From Dethiobacter alkaliphilus AHT 1 (GTDB lineage Bacteria; Bacillota; Dethiobacteria; Dethiobacterales; Dethiobacteraceae), in NCBI RefSeq assembly GCF_000174415.1, contig NZ_ACJM01000005.1, positions 145,084-209,083 of the forward strand: a DNA stretch of 64,000 bases, written 5' to 3'. Positions 1 to 8,641 of the stretch are shown one piece after another (the stretch's first letter is position 1; the number at the start of each line of letters is the position of its first letter). The notes below the pieces were generated by a model, which worked only from the letters and a program-made list of their open reading frames with translations, did no database searches and was not told where the DNA came from. A program made the translations under genes and the position numbers.

Positions 1-128
1 TCGCAGACGGAACACTGTTGCGTAAATGGCTTAAGCCCGGAGATGCGCCGGAAGCATACTTTGTGACTGATGCCAAAGACGTGACGGTGAGGGAGTACTG
101 CAACATCCATGGTTTATGGAAAAGTTAA
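1..128 (+). CDS. Desulfoferrodoxin (superoxide reductase), C-terminal fragment
   Basis: The open frame runs from base 3 to the TAA at 126-128; the gene begins before the window. The 41 visible residues contain LKPGDAPEA and finish [12 protein letters not shown], which matches the end of desulfoferrodoxin/neelaredoxin proteins, where the Cys and His of the CNxHGxW element bind the catalytic non-haem iron (centre II). The family reduces superoxide to hydrogen peroxide in the cytoplasm of anaerobes. Whether the N-terminal rubredoxin-like iron centre is present cannot be seen. A terminator follows at 155-191, so this is the last gene of its unit. Confidence 0.88.
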   Translation, partial: ADGTLLRKWLKPGDAPEAYFVTDAKDVTVREYCNIHGLWKS

Positions 129-154
129 AACTGTCATTTCTATAACCTTGCCGG

Positions 155-191
155 CCCTTGGTCTTAAAATAGACCAGGGGTTAATTTTTTT
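155..191 (+). terminator. Rho-independent terminator after desulfoferrodoxin
   Basis: A 10-bp stem (155-164 with 171-180, one G-T pair) closes a 6-nt loop and is followed by TTAATTTTTTT. It lies 26 bases after the stop codon. Confidence 0.8.
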
Positions 192-192
192 G

Positions 193-221
193 TTGTTCTG
201 AAAACAAGGCTATAGTAGAAT
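193..221 (+). promoter_or_regulatory. Sigma-A-type promoter for the GNAT gene
   Basis: TTGTTC (193-198), a 17-bp spacer, then TAGAAT (216-221). This sits 24 bp before the ATG at 246 and directly after a terminator, so it is the likely promoter of the acetyltransferase gene. Confidence 0.5.
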
Positions 222-245
222 TATGAAAGAATGGAGTGGTGATGA

Positions 246-971
246 ATGTGGCATATAACTGAGCCTGCATATAGAGAAACATTAAAATGTCTAAAAGACG
301 AACCGGTTAAAAACCTTAATATTATTAATTTCATGGAAAACTACCGTATCGCCGGTATTTTAAAAGCCGGGGAATCGGTGGCGGTGCGTGGCTGCAGTGA
401 TAATAACTGGCTTTATTTCAGCAGCTCAGATATGGCAGAACTAACATCGCTAACGGAGCAAATCAGCAGTACAGATAAAAACTTTGCTTGCCTGGAAAGC
501 TGGATGCTGCCGTTATTTACAGAGCACAGGAAGGTTGCCTGGAAGATGTCCACTACCCAGTTTTTGCTTCGGGAAGATGTGGAGCTTTCCGCAGAATCTT
601 CTGCCGTCGCTCTTTCCCCGGAGGATGCTCCCTACATCTATCAGCACTTACCCTATAAGGACATAACGTCAGTTAAATATATTGAAGAAAGAATAACACA
701 GGGCGAAAGCGCCGGCATCTATGAACAGGGCAGGTTAGTGGCCTGGGCTGCCACCCATGATGACGGAGCCATGGGCCTTCTGCATGTACTGCCCCAATAC
801 CGCAACAGAGGCTACGCCACAGAGGTAATGATCGGATTAATTGGGAAAATACGCAGCGCAGGAAAAATACCATTTGGCCAGATAGAAGGATGGAATGTAA
901 AATCCCTAAACCTGACGGCAAAACTGGGGTTTGTTCCCCATAGAGATGTGCATTGGCTAATGACCAAATGA
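246..971 (+). CDS. GNAT-family N-acetyltransferase
   Basis: 241 residues. The C-terminal third (about 160-241) is a GCN5-related acetyltransferase fold: LLHVLPQYRNRGYATEVM is the acetyl-CoA pyrophosphate-binding motif A (R/Q-x-x-G-x-G/A as RNRGYA), followed by SLNLTAKLGFVPHRDVHW, the usual motif B with LGF. The N-terminal 150 residues have no clear match and may be a degenerate second GNAT half, as in glycine N-acyltransferase-like proteins. The substrate cannot be read from the sequence. ATG at 246 follows GGAGTGGTG. The gene is monocistronic, with its own promoter and a terminator at 1007-1032. Confidence 0.8.
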   Translation: MWHITEPAYRETLKCLKDEPVKNLNIINFMENYRIAGILKAGESVAVRGCSDNNWLYFSSSDMAELTSLTEQISSTDKNFACLESWMLPLFTEHRKVAWKMSTTQFLLREDVELSAESSAVALSPEDAPYIYQHLPYKDITSVKYIEERITQGESAGIYEQGRLVAWAATHDDGAMGLLHVLPQYRNRGYATEVMIGLIGKIRSAGKIPFGQIEGWNVKSLNLTAKLGFVPHRDVHWLMTK

Positions 972-1006
972 TAACAGGCGTTCAAATATTCTGGTTAGTT
1001 CTGTTA

Positions 1007-1032
1007 GCAGGCCTCAGGGCCTGCTTTTTTTT
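1007..1032 (+). terminator. Rho-independent terminator
   Basis: GCAGGC (1007-1012) pairs with GCCTGC (1019-1024) around a 6-nt loop, followed by eight T residues. Confidence 0.9.
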
Positions 1033-1042
1033 ACTGAGGAAA

Positions 1043-1063
1043 TCGCAGTTTGCGAAGCTGCTA
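1043..1063 (+). promoter_or_regulatory. Shared motif CGCAGTTTRCGAAGCTGC, copy 1
   Basis: The 21 bases differ at one position from 54027-54047. Both copies end about 140 bp before the start codon of an ABC-exporter operon. The motif contains nested inverted repeats (GCAG...CTGC and TTCG...CGAA in copy 2). A second block, AGTATKGARATMTT, follows each copy at slightly different spacing. It is a candidate operator or UTR element; the regulator is unknown. Confidence 0.5.
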
Positions 1064-1200
1064 AATTAGTATGAGATATTAAGGAAGCTTAATCACCATT
1101 GTTTATGTCATAGGAAGGAATAATTAACAATAAATTGAATTATGAAGAAAAGATATAAACATAAATTTCCATTAAGCTGTTGAGCCGGGGGGCGAGATGA

Positions 1201-2691
1201 TTGAATTTTTTTAAACGTGCACTTACAAGTATCACAAGAAGAAAGCTGAAATCCCTGATTTTTGCTTTAATTGTTCTTATTCTGGGTAATATCATGCTTT
1301 CATCATTGTTGATTGTGCAGTCTGTGGACGGTACCAAAGATGCAATACTGAGGGAATTGCCACCGGTTGTGTCTTTGGATATAAATCATGAAAGGTTAAG
1401 GGAGATATTTGAGAGCCAAAGTGACCCCGGGGGTATTGAAATAGACTTTATCACCTTTGATGATTTGGAACGAATCGAGGCGGCAAGCGGTACATATATA
1501 AAATCCTTTGATTATTCCTCCATGGCAAGCTTTAGCACTAAATCACTGGAGCCTTATAGCGGAGAAAATGATGATTACATGTTTTTCGGGGGTGACACCC
1601 CCTACTTTGAAGTGATGGGAGTAGCAAACCCTAACTTTACATTATTGGAAATCGGCGATGCCAAGATAGCTGAAGGTCGGACTTTTACTCAGGAAGAAAT
1701 AGATAAGGGAAGCCCCGTTTTAATTATGACTCAGCAACTGGCGAAAGCAAATGATTACGTGGTGGGGGAAACCATATCAATTGATAACCTGGTAGTGGAT
1801 TATACAGAAAGCGGCGAAGAGGTTGTCATAGAGACAATGTCAACGGACTTTCAGTTAGTGGGTCTCATTGAGTATACAGAACTGCCCCAGACAGGCAATC
1901 AAGGGGATATGATGCGGGATGATTGGGAAGCGACAATGCGTAATAACAGACTTATCACCAGCAATAATTTTGTGGCTGCCCATAATCAGGAAATGATGGA
2001 GACCATGCGTCCAATCATAGAAGAACGGTCGGGGCAAAGGATGGACTCACTTTATGAATACAACCCTTTAAGCGGGGTGCAATTTACCTATATCCTAAAC
2101 TCGTCGGAAGAAGTAGACCGGTTTGTGGGGGCTGCTGCGTCAGCACTTGACAATGATTTTTATCGCTTTGCAACTCAGGAAGACAGTTTTAAAAATGTTG
2201 CCCAACCTCTGGAATCAATGAAAGGCATCTTAACCTACGCTTTTTATATTACCTTGGGCTCTGCCGTGGTTGTCCTTGCGCTGGTGCTGTTTGCTTTTAT
2301 GCGTGACCGACAAAAAGAGATAGGTATTTATCTGGCTTTAGGCGAGAAACGGTCCAGGATAACATCACAGATGGTGGTGGAAAGTGTGGCGGTGGGCTTG
2401 GTAGGAGCAACTCTTGCCTTAATTAGTGGTGTCTTTGTAGCTTCGTTTATCTCCGATATGCTGCTAAGTACACCCCAGGTGGATCCCAATGAGGTAATGA
2501 TGTTTGGGTCACGTATGGGAAACTACCTGACAACCATAGATTATGACAGTGTTTTGCAGAACTACCGTGTAGCTTTGACACCTGTCTCAATTATCTCGTT
2601 TTACGCTGCTGTTACAACTACCATTGTTTTGGCCCAGCTTATCGCTTCAATTTACATTCTCAGATTTGATCCCAAGAAGATCATGCTGTAG
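1201..2691 (+). CDS. FtsX/MacB-type ABC transporter permease
   Basis: 496 residues. A membrane segment lies at about 17-40 (SLIFALIVLILGNIMLSSLL), followed by a roughly 300-residue extracytoplasmic domain of the MacB-PCD type and a C-terminal FtsX domain with three membrane segments (ITLGSAVVVLALVLFAFM, VAVGLVGATLALISGVFVASF and a last one near 465-485). The motif RDRQKEIGIYLALGEKRSRI is the conserved cytoplasmic loop of these permeases. Such proteins act as mechanotransmission or export complexes, not as importers. TTG at 1201 is chosen because it opens MNFFKRAL and follows GGGGGGCGAG. It is first in a three-gene operon with an ATPase (10 bp downstream) and a PASTA protein. Confidence 0.85.
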   Translation: MNFFKRALTSITRRKLKSLIFALIVLILGNIMLSSLLIVQSVDGTKDAILRELPPVVSLDINHERLREIFESQSDPGGIEIDFITFDDLERIEAASGTYIKSFDYSSMASFSTKSLEPYSGENDDYMFFGGDTPYFEVMGVANPNFTLLEIGDAKIAEGRTFTQEEIDKGSPVLIMTQQLAKANDYVVGETISIDNLVVDYTESGEEVVIETMSTDFQLVGLIEYTELPQTGNQGDMMRDDWEATMRNNRLITSNNFVAAHNQEMMETMRPIIEERSGQRMDSLYEYNPLSGVQFTYILNSSEEVDRFVGAAASALDNDFYRFATQEDSFKNVAQPLESMKGILTYAFYITLGSAVVVLALVLFAFMRDRQKEIGIYLALGEKRSRITSQMVVESVAVGLVGATLALISGVFVASFISDMLLSTPQVDPNEVMMFGSRMGNYLTTIDYDSVLQNYRVALTPVSIISFYAAVTTTIVLAQLIASIYILRFDPKKIML

Positions 2692-2701
2692 GGGGGATGA
2701 A

Positions 2702-3376
2702 ATGTCTATTTTGACGGTACGAAACTTAAGTCACTACTATCCTGATGGTGATTACCGTAGATATGTGTTAAAAGATATAAACTTCGACTTTGAAAAGGGA
2801 AAGTTCTATACAATTCTTGGTCAGTCGGGTTCAGGAAAGACTACTTTCCTCTCCTTGCTTGCGGCCATGGATTCAGTCCAGGAAGGAGCTATTGAGTATG
2901 AAGGTAAGTCTTTTAACAAGTATGATTTGAACACAATCAGAAGGAATCTGATTGGTATGGTGTTTCAGGGCTATAATCTTATCCCTTATATGACTGCTGT
3001 GGAAAATGTGATGGTTGCCATGACAATCACTGAGAATGAGATTCCCGACGACAAACAAGACATTGCCTATAATTTGCTGGATTATCTGGGTATTACCAAA
3101 ACCAAGGCAGACCGGCTGGTTACAAAGCTGTCCGGTGGAGAACAACAGCGTGTTGCCATTGCCAGGGCACTGGCCACCAATGTGGAAGTGATTCTGGCCG
3201 ATGAGCCCACCGGCAATGTGGATGAGGATACCGAAACGGAAATAATATCTATCTTTAAGAAATTGGCTCATGATCATAACAAATGTGTAATCGTAGTTAC
3301 TCATTCACCGCTGATTGCCGCAGAAGCTGACGTAGTATTAACTCTCAGGAAAGGAAATTTTATTTTAGATGAGTGA
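2702..3376 (+). CDS. ABC transporter ATP-binding protein (LolD/MacB-type)
   Basis: 224 residues. Walker A is GQSGSGKTT (about 40-48), Q-loop GMVFQGYNL, signature [15 protein letters not shown], Walker [13 protein letters not shown] and H-loop VTHS. ATG at 2702 starts [13 protein letters not shown] and lies after GGGGGGATG; a longer upstream reading has no ribosome binding site. It would power the permease encoded immediately upstream. The last 8 bases overlap the start of the PASTA gene, which implies translational coupling of all three proteins. Confidence 0.92.
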   Translation: MSILTVRNLSHYYPDGDYRRYVLKDINFDFEKGKFYTILGQSGSGKTTFLSLLAAMDSVQEGAIEYEGKSFNKYDLNTIRRNLIGMVFQGYNLIPYMTAVENVMVAMTITENEIPDDKQDIAYNLLDYLGITKTKADRLVTKLSGGEQQRVAIARALATNVEVILADEPTGNVDEDTETEIISIFKKLAHDHNKCVIVVTHSPLIAAEADVVLTLRKGNFILDE

Positions 3377-4892
3377 TTTTCTTAACGGCTTTAGTAAAGA
3401 TAACTATAAAAACGGCAAGCGGATTGTTGAGGACAGGCACCCTGAGCAAGGGGCAGGTGAGGGCAAAACGGAGTACCAACAAAGCAGTGCAAAAGCAGCT
3501 ATTCCTGATAATGCCAGAGAAGAGATATATGAAAAAGATCCAAACAGTGACAAAAGAAATCGCCAAAAGCGGTTGTTAATTATCTCCGGCATAGTAACAG
3601 GATGTTTAATTATCGGTTTGTTTATTTATAATTCAAGGCTGGTGAGGTTGCCGGATTTCGTAGGTGATTATGCTGAAAAGGCACATGTCTGGGCCTTGCA
3701 AAATAATATTTTTATTGAACTGGAAGAAGAGTACAACATGGATTACGACCGTGGTGTGGTAATTTCTCAAACACCCAGTGTTCAGGAAACAATCTTTAAA
3801 GGCGGTTCAGTAACCATGACTGTTTCCAAAGGCACTAACCCCCAGGAGCGTATCCCGTTACCTGATTTTTCCGAGATGAGTGCCTTTGAAATTGAACAAT
3901 GGATTGCAGATAACAGGGCGGACAATGTTATCATTAACAGGGAATATGATGATACGATACCGCAAAACAGGTTTATTAAAAAAGAGTTTCGAAACCCGGA
4001 TATTACCGCAGAAAACTATAAACGCGAAGACAGAATGACCATAATTGTTTCCAGGGGACCGGAGGAGTTTGAACAAAATATTGAAGTGCCAGATTTCTCA
4101 GGCAAAGCAGAACCGGAAGTCCTGGAGTGGACAAACCAGACAGGCATCAAGCTAAATATTGAACATGATTATTCCGATACAGTACCGGAAAACCAAATCA
4201 TTAAGCAAAGCATTTTACCGGAAAGCAAAATTGCCAAAAATGAAGAGCTTACTATAACGTTGTCTCAGGGCAGGGCAATTTACGCCCCTTCTTTCTCCGG
4301 CCTTTCCAAAGAAGAAGCGGCGGTTAAAGCTTCGACTGCTAATGTAGTAGCTTCAATAATTGAGCATTATGATGATAAAATCCCGGCGGGCCGGCTTATA
4401 AGTCAATCGGTAAAACCGGGGACCCTGCTAAATGAGGGTGAATCCACAATTATCCTCTATTATTCTTTGGGGTCACCTTATATACCTAGCTTCAGCGGTC
4501 ATAATGAAAATGATGTTGCACAAATGTTTACAGAAATGAATAGTAAAAAGGCAAAAGTTTCATATAAGGTAGATTACGTGTATGACGGCATGACACCAAA
4601 AGGTACTGTGATAATTAACTCCAATGCTAATTCCACTGTGCCCACAGGTTCTTCCGTGACCCTCACCGTCAGTAAGGGTGGCAGGGTAATTGTCGGTGAT
4701 TACGTTAAAAAGGATTTCCGATCGGAAGAAATGGGGGCAGAGATAACAAAGCTGGAAGAACAGGGCTTAAAAGTTATCTATGAATATGTGGAATCCTCCA
4801 GGGAAAGCGGAACTATCGTCAAACAATCCATTAAATCCGGTACGCAGGTTAATACAGCGGACCATATTCTTATCCTGGAGGTTGCCAATTAA
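3369..4892 (+). CDS. Membrane-anchored protein with six PASTA-like repeats
   Basis: 507 residues. A charged cytoplasmic N-terminus (1-68) precedes one membrane segment at about 69-87 (LLIISGIVTGCLIIGLFIY). Six consecutive PASTA-like units follow, each of about 65-70 residues with the pattern (L/V)P(D/S)F...A...(G/P)xVIxQ...(G)xxxxTVSKG; units begin near residues 94, 160, 230, 295, 362 and 430. PASTA domains bind muropeptides/peptidoglycan in Ser/Thr kinases and PBPs, but no kinase or transpeptidase domain is present here. It overlaps the ATPase gene by 8 bp, so it probably works with the FtsX-like transporter at the cell wall. A terminator follows at 4936-4967. Confidence 0.85.
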   Translation: MSDFLNGFSKDNYKNGKRIVEDRHPEQGAGEGKTEYQQSSAKAAIPDNAREEIYEKDPNSDKRNRQKRLLIISGIVTGCLIIGLFIYNSRLVRLPDFVGDYAEKAHVWALQNNIFIELEEEYNMDYDRGVVISQTPSVQETIFKGGSVTMTVSKGTNPQERIPLPDFSEMSAFEIEQWIADNRADNVIINREYDDTIPQNRFIKKEFRNPDITAENYKREDRMTIIVSRGPEEFEQNIEVPDFSGKAEPEVLEWTNQTGIKLNIEHDYSDTVPENQIIKQSILPESKIAKNEELTITLSQGRAIYAPSFSGLSKEEAAVKASTANVVASIIEHYDDKIPAGRLISQSVKPGTLLNEGESTIILYYSLGSPYIPSFSGHNENDVAQMFTEMNSKKAKVSYKVDYVYDGMTPKGTVIINSNANSTVPTGSSVTLTVSKGGRVIVGDYVKKDFRSEEMGAEITKLEEQGLKVIYEYVESSRESGTIVKQSIKSGTQVNTADHILILEVAN

Positions 4893-4935
4893 AAGTAAAA
4901 TAACAACCGTTTAGGTTAATTGTATAGCAGTGATT

Positions 4936-4967
4936 GAGAGGATGGCCAGTTCATCCTCTCTTTCTTT
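4936..4967 (+). terminator. Terminator after the PASTA operon
   Basis: GAGAGGATG (4936-4944) pairs perfectly with CATCCTCTC (4952-4960) around a 7-nt loop, followed by TTTCTTT. Confidence 0.85.
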
Positions 4968-5030
4968 AGGGCGGGGAAAACCTACATGGTCATCAGGAAA
5001 AAATGCAGTTGTAAAGGACTATGGTAATAA

Positions 5031-5047
5031 ATGTTGAATTTCAACAT
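5031..5047. promoter_or_regulatory. Perfect 17-bp palindrome upstream of the MoxR operon
   Basis: ATGTTGAATTTCAACAT is an 8-bp inverted repeat around a single central T, ending 33 bp before the ATG at 5081. Position and symmetry suggest a repressor operator for the seven-gene operon. The binding protein is not identifiable here. Confidence 0.5.
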
Positions 5048-5080
5048 GTACATAATATTCCAACCGGGAGGCGTACATAA

Positions 5081-5896
5081 ATGATAAAACGCATGAACGT
5101 GGGAGATATTTTAGACCATACTTTCTCAATCTACAGAAATGACTTCAAATCATATTGGACCCTGGTGGCCCTGGGGATTGTCCCTGCCGCCCTGCTCAAC
5201 ATCCTGTCCCTGCTTTTATTTCCCGTGGCAGCGATTGACCCCTTAGACGGAGTTGGGGTTATGATTAATTCCGGCTTTTTTGCCGGCAGTATTATCTTTG
5301 CCATTGTGGGGGGGATTTTGCAGGCCATCGCCTATGGCGGCCTGATAAAAAAATCAGCGGAACAAATAGCGGGAGGGGATATTGAAGCCAACGACGCTTT
5401 TAAGTTTGGCGTACGGAAAATCGTACCTGCCTTAGTGGGGGGCCTGCTTGTGGCCGTTGCCGTTTTTCTTGGATTTCTGGCACTGATCATTCCGGGAATT
5501 TATCTAATAGTCAGCTTTGCCATGTATTTTCACACCATAATCATTGAAGATGAGGGGCCGTTAGGGGGAATAAGGAGAAGCAGGCGCCTCATCAAAGGGT
5601 ACTGGTGGCGCTCTCTGGGCGTTTTTATTCTAATTGGAATTTTAACCGGCATTATTGCCTCCATCGTTGCCATCCCGTTTGGTTTACTGTCAGGATTCTT
5701 TTTTGTTGGTAATCCCACTACATATGCAATTGTAAATACCTTGGTAAACATCCCCGTCCACATCTTGATCACCCCGCTGACGGCCATTGCATATACGCTC
5801 TACTATTATGATTTGCGGGTGCGTCAGGAAAATCTTGATCTGGACATGGCAATTGACGGAATTACTACTTCCAATGAAACTACGGGGGGAGCATGA
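5081..5896 (+). CDS. Multi-pass membrane protein, GPDPase-membrane-domain/DUF975-like
   Basis: 271 residues with about six hydrophobic segments (WTLVALGIVPAALLNILSLLLF, GSIIFAIVGGILQAIAYGGL, ALVGGLLVAVAVFLGFLALIIPGIYLIVSF, SLGVFILIGILTGIIASIVAIPFGLLSGF, and a last one near 225-245). The opening MKRMNVGDILDHTFSIYRNDF and the segment SRRLIKGYWWRSLG are typical of proteins annotated as glycerophosphodiester phosphodiesterase membrane domain, without a catalytic domain. It is first in the operon; its stop overlaps the next start (ATGA). ATG at 5081 follows GGGAGGCG. Function unknown. Confidence 0.7.
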   Translation: MIKRMNVGDILDHTFSIYRNDFKSYWTLVALGIVPAALLNILSLLLFPVAAIDPLDGVGVMINSGFFAGSIIFAIVGGILQAIAYGGLIKKSAEQIAGGDIEANDAFKFGVRKIVPALVGGLLVAVAVFLGFLALIIPGIYLIVSFAMYFHTIIIEDEGPLGGIRRSRRLIKGYWWRSLGVFILIGILTGIIASIVAIPFGLLSGFFFVGNPTTYAIVNTLVNIPVHILITPLTAIAYTLYYYDLRVRQENLDLDMAIDGITTSNETTGGA

Positions 5897-6534
5897 TACA
5901 GCTTTACAGCTTCAGCTTGGTCGCCAATGCACAAATTAATAACGACGATGCCCGTCAGCTACTGGAGAAAATCTTAAACACTGCAGAGTTTGCACATGCC
6001 CGTGAGGGCATTAGCATCAGTGAATATCTTAGCCATCTGCTGTTACGTGTCCTGTCATACATAAACCTGGATCGCGTAAACGATGTCTTGATTATTGCCA
6101 TCGTTGTCGCAGGTATTTTGCTGACGTTTTGGCTTGTTCGGCTTACAGCACCTTTCTTGAAAGGTATGAGCTCTAATGTAGAAAGTATCGCTGTTACCGA
6201 GGCTGCCACTGTACGCCCTTCACCGCCCAGCCTGCTGCAGGAAGCAGAGAAAAAAGCATCTGCCGGCCATTTTAGATTGGCGCTTCGCGACCTGTATCTT
6301 TCTCTCCTGTTTGAAATGGACAACCGACGAGTGATCTCTTACCGACCGGCAAAGACAAACCATGAGTATCTGGCTGAAATCAGAAGCAATGCAGCTACGT
6401 TGGAAGCACGCTTTAAATCCATGGTCAATCTGTTTGACTATAAATGGTATGGATTAGAGCACTGTAACATGGAAGATTTCCAAAAGGGACGGGACCTTTA
6501 TTTTTCCCTTATCCGGGAGGCTTCCCATGACTAA
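5893..6534 (+). CDS. DUF4129 domain protein
   Basis: 213 residues. One membrane segment lies at about 66-85 (DVLIIAIVVAGILLTFWLVRL); the C-terminal cytoplasmic domain (about 110-205) contains LRDLYLSLLFEMDNRRVISYRPAKTNHEYL and a final FDYKWYGLE, typical of DUF4129, which is usually found beside MoxR, DUF58 and transglutaminase-like proteins. The first 20 residues could be a poor signal peptide. It overlaps the preceding gene by 4 bp and the following gene by 8 bp, so it is part of one translational unit. No enzymatic role is known. Confidence 0.75.
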   Translation: MIQLYSFSLVANAQINNDDARQLLEKILNTAEFAHAREGISISEYLSHLLLRVLSYINLDRVNDVLIIAIVVAGILLTFWLVRLTAPFLKGMSSNVESIAVTEAATVRPSPPSLLQEAEKKASAGHFRLALRDLYLSLLFEMDNRRVISYRPAKTNHEYLAEIRSNAATLEARFKSMVNLFDYKWYGLEHCNMEDFQKGRDLYFSLIREASHD

Positions 6535-7687
6535 AAAGAAAATAATAGTTTTGTTTGTCGTTGCCCTTTTGGTAATTAGTTTGCTGATTTTCAGGACAGC
6601 CGGACCATATCAGCCTTATTCTTCATACAGTCCCATGGCCGACGGAACCAAAGCGATATATTTATTGCTGGAAGAGGTGGGCATTAGCTCTGCTCAGCTT
6701 TTAGATGCAGTCCCCTCTGATCCCGGTTTAATGATTCTTATTGAGCCAGGAGATACACTGCTGGTAAACCATTGGCATGATTTGGCAGAGTGGGTGAGTC
6801 AGGGTAATACAATATTTATTGCAGCACAGCATGCGTCACCCCTTTATGAGCAGCTGGAGTTAGACACAGAGCTGGTTTTTCATGAACCGGAGACACACCG
6901 GATTTCCACAGAACAGGACATAAAACACCATTTGCTGCAAGACGTTGAGACCCTCACGCTTAACTGGGGTACAAGGTTAGTGCAGCACGATAAAATGGGT
7001 TTTGCCTACGGCGATCAGCGAGGAATTTTCCTGGCTGAAAAAACCCTCGGTGAGGGACAGATAATCATCTTAACCCAATCATACCTACTGACCAATAGAT
7101 TTATCAGTCAAGCAGATAATCTGATTTTGTTTTTGAATGTGGTCCGCAATTACGGTCAGGAAGGTGTCTGGTTTAACGAACTGGCGCATGGTTTTTCCTG
7201 GACTGACGAACCAACAACAGCATTTATCTGGCCTCTGCGATTTGCTGCCGCACAGCTGGCGCTTGGCATCGCATTGCTCTTTTTCTTCTGGGGTAAGCGC
7301 TTTGGACGCCCGATTCCCCTGACGGCAGATCATTTGCCGGAGGCAGGAGAATATATAACGTCTCTGGCTAACATATATCGCCAGGGTAAAGCACAGAAAC
7401 TGGCACTTGAGAGCTTTCACCAAGCTTTTCTCGACAACCTGGCAAAATATCTAGGTGCCGGTGCCAACATCCCCGCACACAAACTGGTGCAGATTTTTTC
7501 TAAAAGGCCTTGGGTTAATGTTGCTGAGCTGGAAGAACTGCTGACCCAGTGTGAAACATTAAAGGCAAAAACAGACATAACGGAACAAGAACTTTTTACA
7601 CTGGCCCGCAACATCGATATGTGGCAGGAAAATAATCTATTGCGCCGTCCTGAAAGGAGAAATATGAATGGAAGACAAAGCGATTAA
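6527..7687 (+). CDS. DUF4350 domain membrane protein
   Basis: 386 residues. An N-terminal signal anchor (KKKIIVLFVVALLVISLLIF) is followed by the DUF4350 signature YSSYSPMADGTKAIYLLLEEVG (here shown by SSYSP and GTKAIY), a GATase-like fold also related to IFT52/GldG-type domains, then a second membrane segment at about 237-256 and a cytoplasmic tail. The family is a regular companion of MoxR/DUF58 operons. It overlaps DUF4129 upstream (8 bp) and MoxR downstream (20 bp), implying fixed stoichiometry. Confidence 0.78.
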   Translation: MTKKKIIVLFVVALLVISLLIFRTAGPYQPYSSYSPMADGTKAIYLLLEEVGISSAQLLDAVPSDPGLMILIEPGDTLLVNHWHDLAEWVSQGNTIFIAAQHASPLYEQLELDTELVFHEPETHRISTEQDIKHHLLQDVETLTLNWGTRLVQHDKMGFAYGDQRGIFLAEKTLGEGQIIILTQSYLLTNRFISQADNLILFLNVVRNYGQEGVWFNELAHGFSWTDEPTTAFIWPLRFAAAQLALGIALLFFFWGKRFGRPIPLTADHLPEAGEYITSLANIYRQGKAQKLALESFHQAFLDNLAKYLGAGANIPAHKLVQIFSKRPWVNVAELEELLTQCETLKAKTDITEQELFTLARNIDMWQENNLLRRPERRNMNGRQSD

Positions 7688-8615
7688 TACTCAGGCAGAA
7701 GACCTTTTTTCTGCTATGGGCAACATCATTTCGGGGCAAAGGAACGTTATGGAGGACGTTCTGGTGGCCGTTATTGCTCAGGGACATGTTCTGCTGGAAG
7801 GCCCTCCCGGCGTAGGAAAAACCACCATTGTAAATACTCTGGCTTCATTGGTAAACTGCAGTTTCAGACGCATCCAGTTCACTCCGGATCTAATGCCTTC
7901 TGATGTTATCGGCAACAACGTCTTTAATTTCCAAACCAGCCGGTTTGTGTTAAAAAAAGGCCCGGTTTTCACCCACTTCTTATTGGCTGATGAAATAAAC
8001 CGCACACCGCCTAAAACCCAGGCTGCACTGCTGGAAGCCATGGAAGAAAGACAGGTTACGCTGGATGGTGAAACTATTGCTTTAGAAGAACCTTTCATCG
8101 TGGTAGCCACCGAAAACCCCATTGAACATGAGGGGACTTATCCGCTGCCGGAAGCACAATTGGACCGCTTTATGATGAAAGTGCTGGTATCATACCCTGA
8201 GGCAAGTGAAGAAAAACAAATGCTGGAGCGTCTACAAAACGGAAAAGCTCCGGTGTTAAATGAGCTTCGCCCCGTGCTGGAACAAAAAGACCTGATTGCT
8301 TTAAGCCGGAAAACAGACGAAATAACGGTGGAAGAATCAGTGATGGAATATATTTTAAGCATTGTCAGAGCAACCCGAAATGACCATAACCTGTTTTTGG
8401 GAGGAAGTCCACGGGCTTCCCTTGCACTGCTCAGATGTGGCAAAGCGCTGGCAGCTTTAAACGGGCGAACATTTGTCACTCCGGATGATATCAAAAGAGT
8501 TTGTTTTCCTGTTTTGCGGCACAGAATTATCCTCAAACCTGAAGCAGAGATTGAAGGCTTAACCCAGGACGATGTTATTCAGCTCATTTTAAACGGTGTG
8601 GAGGTTCCCAGATAA
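7668..8615 (+). CDS. MoxR-family AAA+ ATPase
   Basis: 315 residues. Walker A EGPPGVGKTT (about 43-52), Walker B HFLLADEINRTPPKTQAALLEAMEE, sensor 1 VVATENPIEHEGTYPLPEAQLDRF and the helical lid with PRASLALLR are all present, which is the full MoxR signature. MoxR proteins act as chaperones or maturation factors for the von Willebrand-type partners encoded beside them; here the obvious partner is the DUF58 protein 26 bp downstream. ATG at 7668 lies inside the end of the DUF4350 gene behind AAGGAG. Confidence 0.95.
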   Translation: MEDKAINTQAEDLFSAMGNIISGQRNVMEDVLVAVIAQGHVLLEGPPGVGKTTIVNTLASLVNCSFRRIQFTPDLMPSDVIGNNVFNFQTSRFVLKKGPVFTHFLLADEINRTPPKTQAALLEAMEERQVTLDGETIALEEPFIVVATENPIEHEGTYPLPEAQLDRFMMKVLVSYPEASEEKQMLERLQNGKAPVLNELRPVLEQKDLIALSRKTDEITVEESVMEYILSIVRATRNDHNLFLGGSPRASLALLRCGKALAALNGRTFVTPDDIKRVCFPVLRHRIILKPEAEIEGLTQDDVIQLILNGVEVPR

Positions 8616-8641
8616 TCAAAAAGGCCAAACGGAGGTTACAT

